A stretch of DNA of 64,000 nucleotides from Bacteroidia bacterium (lineage in GTDB: Bacteria; Bacteroidota; Bacteroidia; Chitinophagales; JAUHXS01): NCBI GenBank assembly GCA_030426955.1, contig JAUHXS010000002.1, positions 124,001-188,000 of the forward strand, written 5' to 3'. Shown in pieces: positions 37,011 to 44,924 of the stretch (positions are counted from its first letter, which is position 1; the number at the start of each line of letters is the position of its first letter). The position numbers and the translations under genes are program-made. The notes beneath the pieces were generated by a model, which did not search any database, was not told the origin of the DNA, and saw nothing but the letters and a program-made list of their open reading frames with translations.

Positions 37011-38729
37011 TTAGGTTTCTAATAACTTAGTTGCCCTTATCATCTCTCTCTTACCTGGAGGCCCAGGTATGGCCTCAACTATAAACCCTACTGACTTTAG
37101 AGTTCTTTTAACAGAACCTTTAGCACAATAAGTAACTAACGTTCCGTTATTAGGCATTGAATCAAATATTTTTTGAAAAATATTTTCGGTCCACATTTCT
37201 GCTTGTTTGTTAGGTGCAAAGGCATCGAAAAAAATGAGATCGTAATTGTAGGGTTGATTAAATTTATATTGTATTAGATCATCTCTTATTTTTTTCAGTT
37301 GAAAGTTAGGATGAATTTGATGGTCGATATTCCAAACAAGCTTGTGGATTTTATTAAAAAGTTTCTTTGAAATGGTATTTGAAAAGTTTAGCTTATCTAA
37401 GATGGAATTGTTCAATGGGTATTTTTCTATTGTATCATATCTAATATTAAGCTGCCTTTTTTGAGATTCAATAAATGTTAAACATGCATTCAAACCCGTT
37501 CCGAATCCTACTTCAAAAATGTTTAGTTCTTTTTTGTTGATATACTCTAGTCCAGATTTTATAAAAACATGTTGAGCTTCTCTGACCGACCCATGAATCG
37601 AGTGGTAGGTCTCGTTTAAACTATGATCCCTTATTGTATGAGAGCCATCCTTAGTTTTAATGATTTGCAGATTAATGTCAATATCCCCTTTTGACCCAAA
37701 TCTATTAATGTCTACCTCCGAGTCTAATGGTGTTTGGTTTTCTAAATGATGGTATAAAGCATTTGCAAAGTATGGAGCTACAAAAACACCCTTAGTTCCT
37801 AGACCATTAAAAACTGCTAGTTGTTTGTGTTCCGGGTGTATGCCAAGAAGTGGTCTTCTGTCTCGAACGGTTGGTCTAATGCCAGCATCTTGCTTAATTA
37901 TTTTATATGAAGACTTTATTAACCTTTCAAGTTTTTCAGCTAAAGTCCGTTTCCCTTTTTCTGTTGCCTGTTCGTTAAGTTTTTCCCATTCATAAGTTGC
38001 GCCAACCAGATATTGGTTGTTACCTTTTGGAAGTAAAAAAATATCTTTAGAATAAAGGTTATTTAGTTTTAAATCTTTAGATTCTATTGTAATCGTCTCA
38101 CCTTTTGTAAGCTTCATTGGAAGCCATTTGAAGTACGGATTATGGATGACGTGATAGCCTTCGCAAAAAATAACTTTATCTGCCAATATATTTTGATATT
38201 GAATCTTGCCATCTTGAAATACCATTTTGCTAAAATCGAAATTGTCTTTTATAATTAGTTGCTTCTTCTTTAAATAATCAGAATGTGCATCAAGAAGCTT
38301 AGTCAAATCAATATATCCTGAATAGTTTACCTTTGCGGTTTGATAGCCAACGATTTTTTCTGGAGCTTCACTTTGATCACCTAGAAATGGAGCACATGAC
38401 TTTTCGTCAATACGTTGTTGCCAAATTTTACTGTCACTTTCGCTTTTGAGTACCTTGTAAATGGGAGAGGTGTGAAAAGTGCTCTTGCCTAAAAAAGTCT
38501 CTAGCTCTGGGTAAAACTTTAGGTTGAAATTAATCAGCTCATCTGCTCTCCAACTTTTGACTAGTCGTTTAAAAACTATAGGGTTGAATATTCCCGCTGC
38601 TACTTTTGATGCTGGCTTTTTTTCGGGATTTGCAACAACAATAATGTCTTTGTTATTTTTAAGAAGAGTATATGATAATATAGTGCCAGCAATTCCATTG
38701 CCGACGATGATATAGTCTTTAGAAACCAT
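37011..38729 (-). CDS. MnmC-like fusion: FAD oxidoreductase then tRNA methyltransferase (reversed order)
   Basis: 572 residues. The first about 340 are a DAO-type FAD oxidoreductase. They show YIIVGNGIAGTILSY, KVAAGIFNPIV, a substrate-loop QDAGIRPTVRDRRPLLG and a final FAD-binding FNGLGTKGVFVAPYFANAL. The last about 210 are a DUF752/MnmD-type methyltransferase with the SAM motif FEVGFGTGLNACLTF (about residue 403) and FFDAFAPNKQAEMW, GTLVTYCAKGSVKRTL, PGPPGKREM. In E. coli MnmC the same two activities make mnm5s2U34 from cmnm5s2U34 in tRNA, but the methyltransferase is N-terminal. The order here is swapped. Biochemical role inferred from both domains. Confidence 0.82.
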   Translation of the reverse strand: MVSKDYIIVGNGIAGTILSYTLLKNNKDIIVVANPEKKPASKVAAGIFNPIVFKRLVKSWRADELINFNLKFYPELETFLGKSTFHTSPIYKVLKSESDSKIWQQRIDEKSCAPFLGDQSEAPEKIVGYQTAKVNYSGYIDLTKLLDAHSDYLKKKQLIIKDNFDFSKMVFQDGKIQYQNILADKVIFCEGYHVIHNPYFKWLPMKLTKGETITIESKDLKLNNLYSKDIFLLPKGNNQYLVGATYEWEKLNEQATEKGKRTLAEKLERLIKSSYKIIKQDAGIRPTVRDRRPLLGIHPEHKQLAVFNGLGTKGVFVAPYFANALYHHLENQTPLDSEVDINRFGSKGDIDINLQIIKTKDGSHTIRDHSLNETYHSIHGSVREAQHVFIKSGLEYINKKELNIFEVGFGTGLNACLTFIESQKRQLNIRYDTIEKYPLNNSILDKLNFSNTISKKLFNKIHKLVWNIDHQIHPNFQLKKIRDDLIQYKFNQPYNYDLIFFDAFAPNKQAEMWTENIFQKIFDSMPNNGTLVTYCAKGSVKRTLKSVGFIVEAIPGPPGKREMIRATKLLET

Positions 38730-38742
38730 TTAGTCTAAATGG

Positions 38743-39399
38743 CTAATCTAGAGGATGTTCTAGTGCATATCGGATCAGTGCAGCTGTATTTTTTACCTGT
38801 AATTTATTGATGATATTTTGACGGTGAGCGTCGACAGTTCTTTTACTCAGAAAGTACTTTTCTGCAATTTCTTCATTTGTAAGCCCTTGTGCAATATGTT
38901 TTAAAATTTGCTTCTCACGTTTTGTCAATGCTTCTTTTCTTGCATTTAATGAAGTAGTTGATGGAGTGCTTTCTTCGTAAGACTCAATTAGCCTTACAGC
39001 CACCTCGTTGCTAAAGTATCTTCCACCATCAACGATAGTTTCAATTGCAGTTCGCAACTCATCAGGTCCTGTATTCTTTAGTAAATAACCTTTTGCACCA
39101 GCCTTTACCATGTTTTTTATTTCATAGCTTTCGTTATACATAGATAATGCGATGACCTTTGCTTTTTTATTATTTGAAGTGATCTTTTTGGTAGCTTCTA
39201 TGCCATTGGTTTCAGGCATATTGATATCCATTAGAATAATATCATATTTACGAGAACGTGCTAAACTCACAGCTTCACTGCCGTTTGTTGCTTCGTCAAC
39301 TTTGTTAACAATGTCTTTATATTGAGATGTTAGTGTATATTTTATACCATCTCGGACAAGTTTATGATCATCTGCAATTAGAAACTTCAATTTTCTCAT
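38743..39399 (-). CDS. NarL/LuxR-family response regulator
   Basis: 218 residues. Receiver domain 1-120 with the acidic pair (ADDH), phospho-acceptor Asp58 in IILMDINMPETNG, and conserved Thr/Lys positions (ALSMYNE, KGYLLKN). C-terminal LuxR-type helix-turn-helix 150-215 (LTKREKQILKHIAQGLTNEEIAEKYFLSKRTVDAHRQN). Its ATG overlaps the TGA of the histidine kinase by four bases, so they form a cognate pair. Likely targets are unknown; the operon is divergent from the oxoamine-synthase gene, with a symmetric site in between. Confidence 0.93.
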   Translation of the reverse strand: MRKLKFLIADDHKLVRDGIKYTLTSQYKDIVNKVDEATNGSEAVSLARSRKYDIILMDINMPETNGIEATKKITSNNKKAKVIALSMYNESYEIKNMVKAGAKGYLLKNTGPDELRTAIETIVDGGRYFSNEVAVRLIESYEESTPSTTSLNARKEALTKREKQILKHIAQGLTNEEIAEKYFLSKRTVDAHRQNIINKLQVKNTAALIRYALEHPLD

Positions 39400-40565
39400 A
39401 TTTGTTTTTTTGTTGGTAATCTCAAATCTAAACGGGTTCCCTCATTTATCTTACTACTCAACTTGAATTTACCATTAAATGCTAAAATTCTAGACTTCAT
39501 GTTGTTGAGACCTCTTCCGTCATGTTTTAGGTCAAGGCTCTTGGTGTCGAACCCCTTGCCATTATCTTTAATCAGTATACGTATGTAATTGTCTTTAGTT
39601 TCAAAAAACTCAATATTAACTTCTTTCGCTTCTGAATGTTTGATAGTATTGTTAATAAACTCCTGAATAACTCGAAATGAGACTATCTCGATATCTGAAT
39701 CTAGTCTAGGTATATTCTCAATTGCTTTAAAATTAAATGTAATTAATTTTTGTCTGTTAAGTGTATTGATCAATTCTTCTAGTGCTAAATAAAGTCCTCC
39801 TTTAATCAGAACGCTAGGCATAAGGTCAAAGCAAATACTTCTGAGTTGTTTTATCGAACTGTCTAAGATGTCTTTGCATGTTTTTACAAGGTGGATGTGA
39901 TCCTCATTTTCTATTTTGAGACTCTCAAGGTTCGAAATCATCAACTTAGCCATTGATAACTCCTGTCCTAATGAATCATGTAGGTCGTCAGCAACTCTTT
40001 TTTGTTCTTTTTGCTGAGTGGAGACAACAGTCTGTAAAATAAGCTTTTCTGTTTGCTTTTGCTGGGTAATATCCTTTACACTAATCAAATAACCCTTAAA
40101 ACTCCCATAGCGATCTATTATCTTGGATGAGGTAATTAGCACTAGTATTGCTTCTTTATTTTTGCTTAGTAGTGTTTTTTCAAGAGAATACGATTTTTGG
40201 TTTTTCTGATCTAGTCTATCTTTTATTTTTTTGAAAATATCCTTGTCTTTGAAAACAATGGAAAGTTGGTTTTTTACAAGTTCATCAGGGGAAAATTTCA
40301 GTAAGTCTGTAACAGCTTGGTTTATTTCCTTGACAGAGCCATCAAGGTCGACAATAAAAACTAAGTCAGTAACTGCATTGTAAATACTGCTGAAATAATC
40401 TCGGGATACGTTTGTTGACTCCAATTCTTCTCCAAGCATATTAATGCCTGATATAATCATATCGATTTCGTCAACCTCTTCGGAAATTTTACCCTTTACA
40501 GTATAATCGCCTGCTGAATAAGCCAGCAGCAGATCGTTTATCTCTTTTATTTGTTCCTCTTTCAT
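39396..40565 (-). CDS. soluble PAS histidine kinase (HisKA_3 family)
   Basis: 389 residues from the ATG at 40565; a TTG two codons upstream is less likely. No membrane helix. A HAMP-like helical N-terminus (about 1-55) is followed by a PAS domain (about 57-165, IYNAVTDLVFIVDLDGSVKEINQAV with a PAC end GYLISVKDITQQK). The HisKA_3 dimerisation helix carries the phospho-acceptor His196 in VADDLHDSLGQELSMAKL. An HATPase domain follows (FINNTIKHSEAKEV, IKDNGKGFD, GRGLNNMKSRI). Partner of the downstream NarL-type regulator. The signal is cytoplasmic, possibly through the STAS-like protein encoded two bases upstream. Confidence 0.93.
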   Translation of the reverse strand: MKEEQIKEINDLLLAYSAGDYTVKGKISEEVDEIDMIISGINMLGEELESTNVSRDYFSSIYNAVTDLVFIVDLDGSVKEINQAVTDLLKFSPDELVKNQLSIVFKDKDIFKKIKDRLDQKNQKSYSLEKTLLSKNKEAILVLITSSKIIDRYGSFKGYLISVKDITQQKQTEKLILQTVVSTQQKEQKRVADDLHDSLGQELSMAKLMISNLESLKIENEDHIHLVKTCKDILDSSIKQLRSICFDLMPSVLIKGGLYLALEELINTLNRQKLITFNFKAIENIPRLDSDIEIVSFRVIQEFINNTIKHSEAKEVNIEFFETKDNYIRILIKDNGKGFDTKSLDLKHDGRGLNNMKSRILAFNGKFKLSSKINEGTRLDLRLPTKKQI

Positions 40566-40567
40566 GA

Positions 40568-40957
40568 TCAAACAAAATCAATCAACCACTTTCTGGCCTC
40601 ACTCTCATCTTTAAAAACTCTGGCAGGCATCTTTGGTTTGTAAAACGAGATTTTTAAAAAAAAATTTGCAAGGTAAGCGCTAAATACTGACTTTGAGACA
40701 AGCGCGGCTGCAGAAATACCTTTTATGCCTTCATCTGAAGATAAGTAATCTCGGGCATCTTTTTCGATACCTTTAAATCCGATATCATCTATTATGACTG
40801 GTATTGCTTTTTTATTGGTCAGTTGCAGCCTTTTCTGTACTATAGTTTTTGCATTATCTAGGTTGATTGTGGCACCAGCCTTATAGGTTAGTCTCATGAT
40901 TCCATTTTCAATTTCCAGGATCACAAAATCATTCTCAAATCTACTCGGCACTTCCAT
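40568..40957 (-). CDS. small STAS/SpoIIAA-like protein
   Basis: 129 residues, no signal or membrane helix. Alternating strands and helices (FVILEIENGIMRLTYKAG, DNAKTIVQKRLQLTNKKAIPVIIDDIGF, SVFSAYLANFFLKI, ARVFKDESEARKWL) resemble SpoIIAA/STAS-like proteins found before histidine kinases in Bacteroidota. No clear phosphorylatable Ser/Thr motif is identified. It is first in a three-gene operon with the kinase and response regulator; a role in modulating the kinase is inference. Confidence 0.6.
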   Translation of the reverse strand: MEVPSRFENDFVILEIENGIMRLTYKAGATINLDNAKTIVQKRLQLTNKKAIPVIIDDIGFKGIEKDARDYLSSDEGIKGISAAALVSKSVFSAYLANFFLKISFYKPKMPARVFKDESEARKWLIDFV

Positions 40958-41028
40958 AAGGGTATATAAATATATTGTTTTTTTATGATTCTTATTTTGC
41001 TAATAAATTAAAAGACACAAAATGGTTG

Positions 41029-41054
41029 ATACCTAGGTGTTAATACCTAGGTAT
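41029..41054. promoter_or_regulatory. tandem palindromic site, two ACCTAGGT boxes
   Basis: ATACCTAGGT occurs twice, with the palindromic cores ACCTAGGT centred 14 bases apart, in the 186-base divergent region between the STAS/kinase/regulator operon and the oxoamine-synthase gene. It has the form of an operator for a dimeric regulator; the NarL-type protein encoded next door is an obvious candidate, but this is not shown. Confidence 0.45.
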
Positions 41055-41143
41055 TTTACTTATGTGTAGAATGATAAAATAGGTGTTTTTACGGTTGTGC
41101 CTCGTTTTTTTAAATAGGACTTTTGTGCCAAAATAAATTAAAA

Positions 41144-43609
41144 ATGAGTAAAAATTCCGTAATAGAAACAGTAGATCAAATTGCAACTTATGCAAAAGAG
41201 AAAGGGATCGTCCATTTAAGCACTCAAGATGATGCATTGAATGGGAATATTATTAGGATAGACAACAAAGAGGTTGTTAATTATGGTTCGTGTAGCTATC
41301 TGGGGCTAGAGTTTCATCCAAAAATTAATAAAGCTGCAAAAAAAGCAATAGATGATTATGGAACACAGTTTTCAGCTTCTAGGGCTTATATCTCACCTAA
41401 GTATTATGACGAATTGGAGGAAAAGATGGATGAAATTTTTAATGCTAAAACAATAGTTACTCCAACAACAACATTGGGACATATTGCAGCAATCCCAGTT
41501 TTGGTTGCTCCAGATGATGCCGTTATTTTGGATCATCAAGTTCATAACTCGGTGCAAACAGCAGTACAATTAGTGAAAGCTAAGGGAACTCATGTTGAGA
41601 TGATTCGACATAATAGAATGGATATGTTGGAAGAGCGTGTTAGAAAGCTTAAAGAGAAACACAGTAAAATATGGTACATGGCAGATGGGATATATTCTAT
41701 GTATGGAGACCTTACCCCTGTAGATGAAGTGTATGAACTGATGAACAAACATAAAGAGTTGTACTACTACGTCGATGATGCACATGGTATGAGCTGCTAT
41801 GGTAAAAATGGTAGAGGGTATGTATTGGGAAACAGAGAGATTCACAAGAAAATGATCTTAGCAACTTCATTTGCCAAAGCATTTGCTACAGGGGGAGGCT
41901 TATTAGTTTTTCCTACTAAGGAGCTAGCTCAAAAGGTTAGAAATTGTGGAGGGCCGTTACTGTCTTCTGGTCCAATGCAACCAAGTGCCTTAGGTGCTGC
42001 AGTAGCTATGGCAGATATGCACCTTTCAGGAGAAATTAAGGAGTATCAAGAAAAATTGCACGAGAATATAAAGTATACTAATTTATTGTTGAAGAAATAT
42101 GGCCTGCCAAACATGGGGGAGCCAATATCTCCAATTTTCTTTGTAGCGGTTAGTCTTCCAAAAGTGGGATATAATTTGATTGAGCGGTTGTTAAACGATG
42201 GATATTATTTGAATATTGGCATTTTTCCTACTGTGCCAATTAAAAATACTGGAGTGAGGTTTACAATAACAGGCTTGCATACCTTTGAACAAATTGCGTC
42301 TATGGTAAAAGCTATGGCATATCATTATCCAATTGCCCTTGAAGAAGAAGGATTTACGCTTGAGCAAGTATATAAAGCGTTTAAACTAGGAATTCCTGAG
42401 GGTACAATTGGTTTGCCAGAGGAAGAGAAGAGTACTAATGGTCTGGATGTGCTTCACGCCAAAACAATCTTAGATGTGAATAGAGAGGAATGGGATAGTT
42501 TACTGGGAGATCGCGGAACTTATGATTGGAATGGACTGAATGTTCTTGAAAACTCTTTTACTGGCAATGATATTCCAGAGCAAAATTGGGACTTTGATTA
42601 CATTGTTATAAAAGATGATTCAGGAAAGCCAGTATTGGCAACATTCTTGACGGCAGCTATTGCTAAAGATGATATGTTAATGCCTGAAGATATTTCGATC
42701 GAGGTCGAGGAAAAGCGAAAAGAAGACCCTTATTATTTGACTTCAAAAACACTGGCAGTAGGATCTTTTTTAACAGAAGGCTACCATCTTTATTTAGATC
42801 GAACATCTAAATACTGGCAAAAAGCGATGCAGATCTTGATAAATAAAATATCTGAGTTGCAAGATAAGTATCAAGCCACAACGCTCATGATTAGAGATTT
42901 GGATAATTCAGATGACGTAATGGATAACTTTATGGTCGATAATGGTCTCTTTAAAGTGCCATCTCCTGAGAATAACTCCATCAATAAGATTAGCTGGACC
43001 AATGATGAGGAATTCTTGGCTTCGCTTTCAAAAAGATCTAAAAAACACTTTAAACAAGATGTTTTAAGGCACAAAGATAAGTTTGAAGTTGATGTAAGAA
43101 GCGATTTGTCAGAAGCTGAACTAAAGCACTGCTATGATTTATACATGAATGTAAAAAACAACAGTTATGGTTTGAATACTTTTGCCATACCGTTTAAGTT
43201 TTTCAAAGTCATTGCAAATAATCCTAATTGGGAGATAATTACCCTTAAATTGAAAGGGGCTTACGATAGCCGAAAAAACAGAAAACCAGTTGCGGTAACG
43301 TTCAGCCATAAAGGAGCAAGCCAATATAGCTTTCTCTTGGTAGGGATTGATTATAAGTATAATAATGACCATAATTCATATAGACAAGCGATGTATCGAG
43401 TGATATCTAGGGCGCAAAAGGCGGGGTATGACAAAGTAGCTTTGGGTTATGCTGCAACAACAGAAAAGAGAAAATTTGGAGCGACTCAGGCAGATGCTTG
43501 TACGTATATGCAAGTGAAGGATAACTTTAGTTTAGAAGCGCTAAATTCAATGTCGACTAATAAGAAAAGTAAAAAAGAGGTGCATGGAACTGACAAAGGA
43601 AGAGTTTAG
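41144..43609 (+). CDS. PLP oxoamine synthase fused to a GNAT/FemAB-like acyltransferase
   Basis: 821 residues from the ATG at 41144 (a TTG at 41123 is weaker). Residues 1-400 are an alpha-oxoamine synthase: NYGSCSYLGLEFHP, SRAYISPKYYDELE, VILDHQVHNSVQ, YYVDDAHGMSCYG, Schiff-base Lys245 in TSFAKAFATGGG. It lacks the GTHxxHxxLE form of BioF and Kbl, and looks closer to serine palmitoyltransferase and cysteate acyltransferase types. After a linker, residues about 450-815 form a second domain with GNAT/FemAB-like features (SKRSKKHFKQDVLRHKDKFEV, FKFFKVIAN, SYRQAMYRVISRAQKAGYDKVALGYAATTEKRKFG). It probably makes a long-chain amino lipid (sphingoid or capnine/sulfonolipid type). The substrate is inference, as is N-acylation by the second domain. 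Confidence 0.8.
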   Translation: MSKNSVIETVDQIATYAKEKGIVHLSTQDDALNGNIIRIDNKEVVNYGSCSYLGLEFHPKINKAAKKAIDDYGTQFSASRAYISPKYYDELEEKMDEIFNAKTIVTPTTTLGHIAAIPVLVAPDDAVILDHQVHNSVQTAVQLVKAKGTHVEMIRHNRMDMLEERVRKLKEKHSKIWYMADGIYSMYGDLTPVDEVYELMNKHKELYYYVDDAHGMSCYGKNGRGYVLGNREIHKKMILATSFAKAFATGGGLLVFPTKELAQKVRNCGGPLLSSGPMQPSALGAAVAMADMHLSGEIKEYQEKLHENIKYTNLLLKKYGLPNMGEPISPIFFVAVSLPKVGYNLIERLLNDGYYLNIGIFPTVPIKNTGVRFTITGLHTFEQIASMVKAMAYHYPIALEEEGFTLEQVYKAFKLGIPEGTIGLPEEEKSTNGLDVLHAKTILDVNREEWDSLLGDRGTYDWNGLNVLENSFTGNDIPEQNWDFDYIVIKDDSGKPVLATFLTAAIAKDDMLMPEDISIEVEEKRKEDPYYLTSKTLAVGSFLTEGYHLYLDRTSKYWQKAMQILINKISELQDKYQATTLMIRDLDNSDDVMDNFMVDNGLFKVPSPENNSINKISWTNDEEFLASLSKRSKKHFKQDVLRHKDKFEVDVRSDLSEAELKHCYDLYMNVKNNSYGLNTFAIPFKFFKVIANNPNWEIITLKLKGAYDSRKNRKPVAVTFSHKGASQYSFLLVGIDYKYNNDHNSYRQAMYRVISRAQKAGYDKVALGYAATTEKRKFGATQADACTYMQVKDNFSLEALNSMSTNKKSKKEVHGTDKGRV

Positions 43610-43814
43610 CGTATTTAGTTTAAAGTCGAAATGGCAACTGTTGAAGAAAGATGGATGCTTGATCAAAAGTAGAGTTAGTAAAGTTGAAGATAAACTTATT
43701 GCCCTCTACAAAGTATATCAATTTTATATAGAAGTTATATTCGATCTAGATGATATGAAGCCTATTAATATTATTCCAGTAATAAATCCTGATATAGTGA
43801 GGCTTTATGGATAG
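43584..43814 (+). CDS. small conserved-looking protein
   Basis: 76 residues, start ATG at 43584, overlapping the end of the synthase gene by 26 bases in a different frame. The preceding AAAGAGG is a good ribosome-binding site for this genome. The sequence (MELTKEEFSVFSLKSKWQLLKKDG...KLIALYKVYQFYIEVIFDL) has a helix followed by strands and looks like a real small protein family of Cytophagales. Function unknown. Followed by a hairpin terminator. Confidence 0.6.
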   Translation: MELTKEEFSVFSLKSKWQLLKKDGCLIKSRVSKVEDKLIALYKVYQFYIEVIFDLDDMKPINIIPVINPDIVRLYG

Positions 43815-43848
43815 ACTATAGCTTTATAATAAGCTGAATAAAGATAAG

Positions 43849-43883
43849 TCATGCTCGATAATAAATTGAGCATGATTTATTTT
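43849..43883 (+). terminator. terminator after the synthase and small gene
   Basis: TCATGCTC and GAGCATGA pair across an 11-base loop and are followed by TTTATTTT. Confidence 0.6.
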
Positions 43884-43895
43884 GTGAGAGTTGGA

Positions 43896-43903
43896 TAAAT
43901 TTG
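43896..43903 (+). promoter_or_regulatory. TAAATTTG -7 promoter element for rplU-rpmA
   Basis: Perfect TAnnTTTG, 34 bases before the rplU ATG and just after the previous terminator. It is followed by TATCTTCGC, a frequent start region in Bacteroidota ribosomal operons. Confidence 0.6.
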
Positions 43904-43929
43904 TATCTTCGCAATCCAAATTTTTGACC

Positions 43930-44343
43930 ATGTATGCAATAGTAGAAATCGCAGGCCAACAAATGAAAGTGTCAAAAGACACAAACGTGTTTGTTCACAG
44001 GCTTGAAGGTAAAGAAGGAGATAAAGTAAGCTTTGATAAAGTGATGCTTGTTGATAACGGTGGGAAGGTGTCTTTAGGAACTCCAACTGTAAGCGGAGTT
44101 CAAATAAAAGCTGAAATCGTTAAGCATCTAAAAGGCGATAAAGTAACCGTCTTCAAGAAAAAGAGAAGAAAAGGTTATAAAGTTAAAAATGGTCATAGAC
44201 AAGCTTTGACAGAAATTAAGATTTCCGACATTTCGGGAGCGGGTTCAGCAAAAGCTTCAACAAAGAAAGCAGAAGAACCTAAAGCAAAGAAAGAAGCACC
44301 TGCTAAAAAAGCAGCCCCTAAAAAAACTGAAGAAAAAAAATAA
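43930..44343 (+). CDS. rplU: 50S ribosomal protein L21 with Lys/Ala-rich tail
   Basis: 137 residues from the ATG at 43930 (MYAIVEIAGQQMKV, the usual L21 start); a longer frame begins inside the promoter. The L21 domain is residues 1-103 (DKVMLVDNGGKVSLGTP, TVFKKKRRKGYKVKNGHRQ). About 30 extra C-terminal residues are repeats of [21 protein letters not shown] style. Such tails occur in Bacteroidota L21. Binds 23S rRNA. Three bases separate it from rpmA. Confidence 0.95.
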   Translation: MYAIVEIAGQQMKVSKDTNVFVHRLEGKEGDKVSFDKVMLVDNGGKVSLGTPTVSGVQIKAEIVKHLKGDKVTVFKKKRRKGYKVKNGHRQALTEIKISDISGAGSAKASTKKAEEPKAKKEAPAKKAAPKKTEEKK

Positions 44344-44346
44344 GCT

Positions 44347-44853
44347 ATGGCACATAAAAAAGGAGCCGGAAGTACTGATAATGGAAGAGATTCCAAGAGT
44401 AAGCGGTTAGGTGTTAAAATTTATGGTGGACAAGTTGCAAATGCTGGAAACATCATTGTAAGGCAACGTGGAACTAAGTTTCATCCTGACAAGAATGTTG
44501 GAATGGGGAAGGACCATACTATTTTTGCATTGATTGACGGCGAAGTAGTTTTTACAAGAAAGAAAAATAACAAATCGTATATCTCTGTAGTTGCAGCTGG
44601 CGGAGATGATAAGTCAAAAGCAAAGTCTAATATGACTGCTAAGAAGCCAGAGGCTAAATCAACTACGAAAAAGGAGACTACACCTAAGGCGGAGACTAAG
44701 GACGCTGCTCCTAAGACAGAAAAAAAACCAGCAGCTAAAAAGATTACAACTGCAAAGAAAGCAGCATCACCTAAAGCGGAAGCAAAGAAGCCAGCAGCTA
44801 AAAAGGCTCCAGCTAAGAAAGCTGCACCGAAGAAGAAAGACGAAGAAAAGTAA
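44347..44853 (+). CDS. rpmA: 50S ribosomal protein L27 with long Lys/Ala-rich tail
   Basis: 168 residues; the L27 domain ends at about 85 ([43 protein letters not shown]). The other about 80 residues are low-complexity Lys/Ala/Pro ([17 protein letters not shown] type), twice the family length. The tail resembles histone-H1-like Bacteroidota tails and may bind rRNA or DNA. The N-terminal Met-Ala start lacks the extra N-terminal cleavage extension of Firmicutes L27. Terminator follows directly. Confidence 0.95.
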   Translation: MAHKKGAGSTDNGRDSKSKRLGVKIYGGQVANAGNIIVRQRGTKFHPDKNVGMGKDHTIFALIDGEVVFTRKKNNKSYISVVAAGGDDKSKAKSNMTAKKPEAKSTTKKETTPKAETKDAAPKTEKKPAAKKITTAKKAASPKAEAKKPAAKKAPAKKAAPKKKDEEK

Positions 44854-44872
44854 ATTAAAAGATTAACTTTTG

Positions 44873-44909
44873 AAAGGGTAATTGACAACCACTCAATTAC
44901 CCTTTTTTT
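44873..44909 (+). terminator. intrinsic terminator after rpmA
   Basis: AAAGGGTAATTGA and its exact reverse complement pair as a 13-bp stem with a 7-base loop, followed by seven T. Confidence 0.85.
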
Positions 44910-44924
44910 ATATCCTGAATTTGT

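Noticed and set aside
41144-42400. Call as BioF (8-amino-7-oxononanoate synthase) completing biotin synthesis with bioA
   Set aside because: The acyl-CoA region motif differs from BioF, the protein has a large extra acyltransferase domain and it is 26 kb from bioA.
44481-44888. Long open frame on the minus strand over rpmA
   Set aside because: It is the Ala/Phe-rich shadow of the Lys/Ala-rich tail of L27; it has no start signal and no family resemblance.
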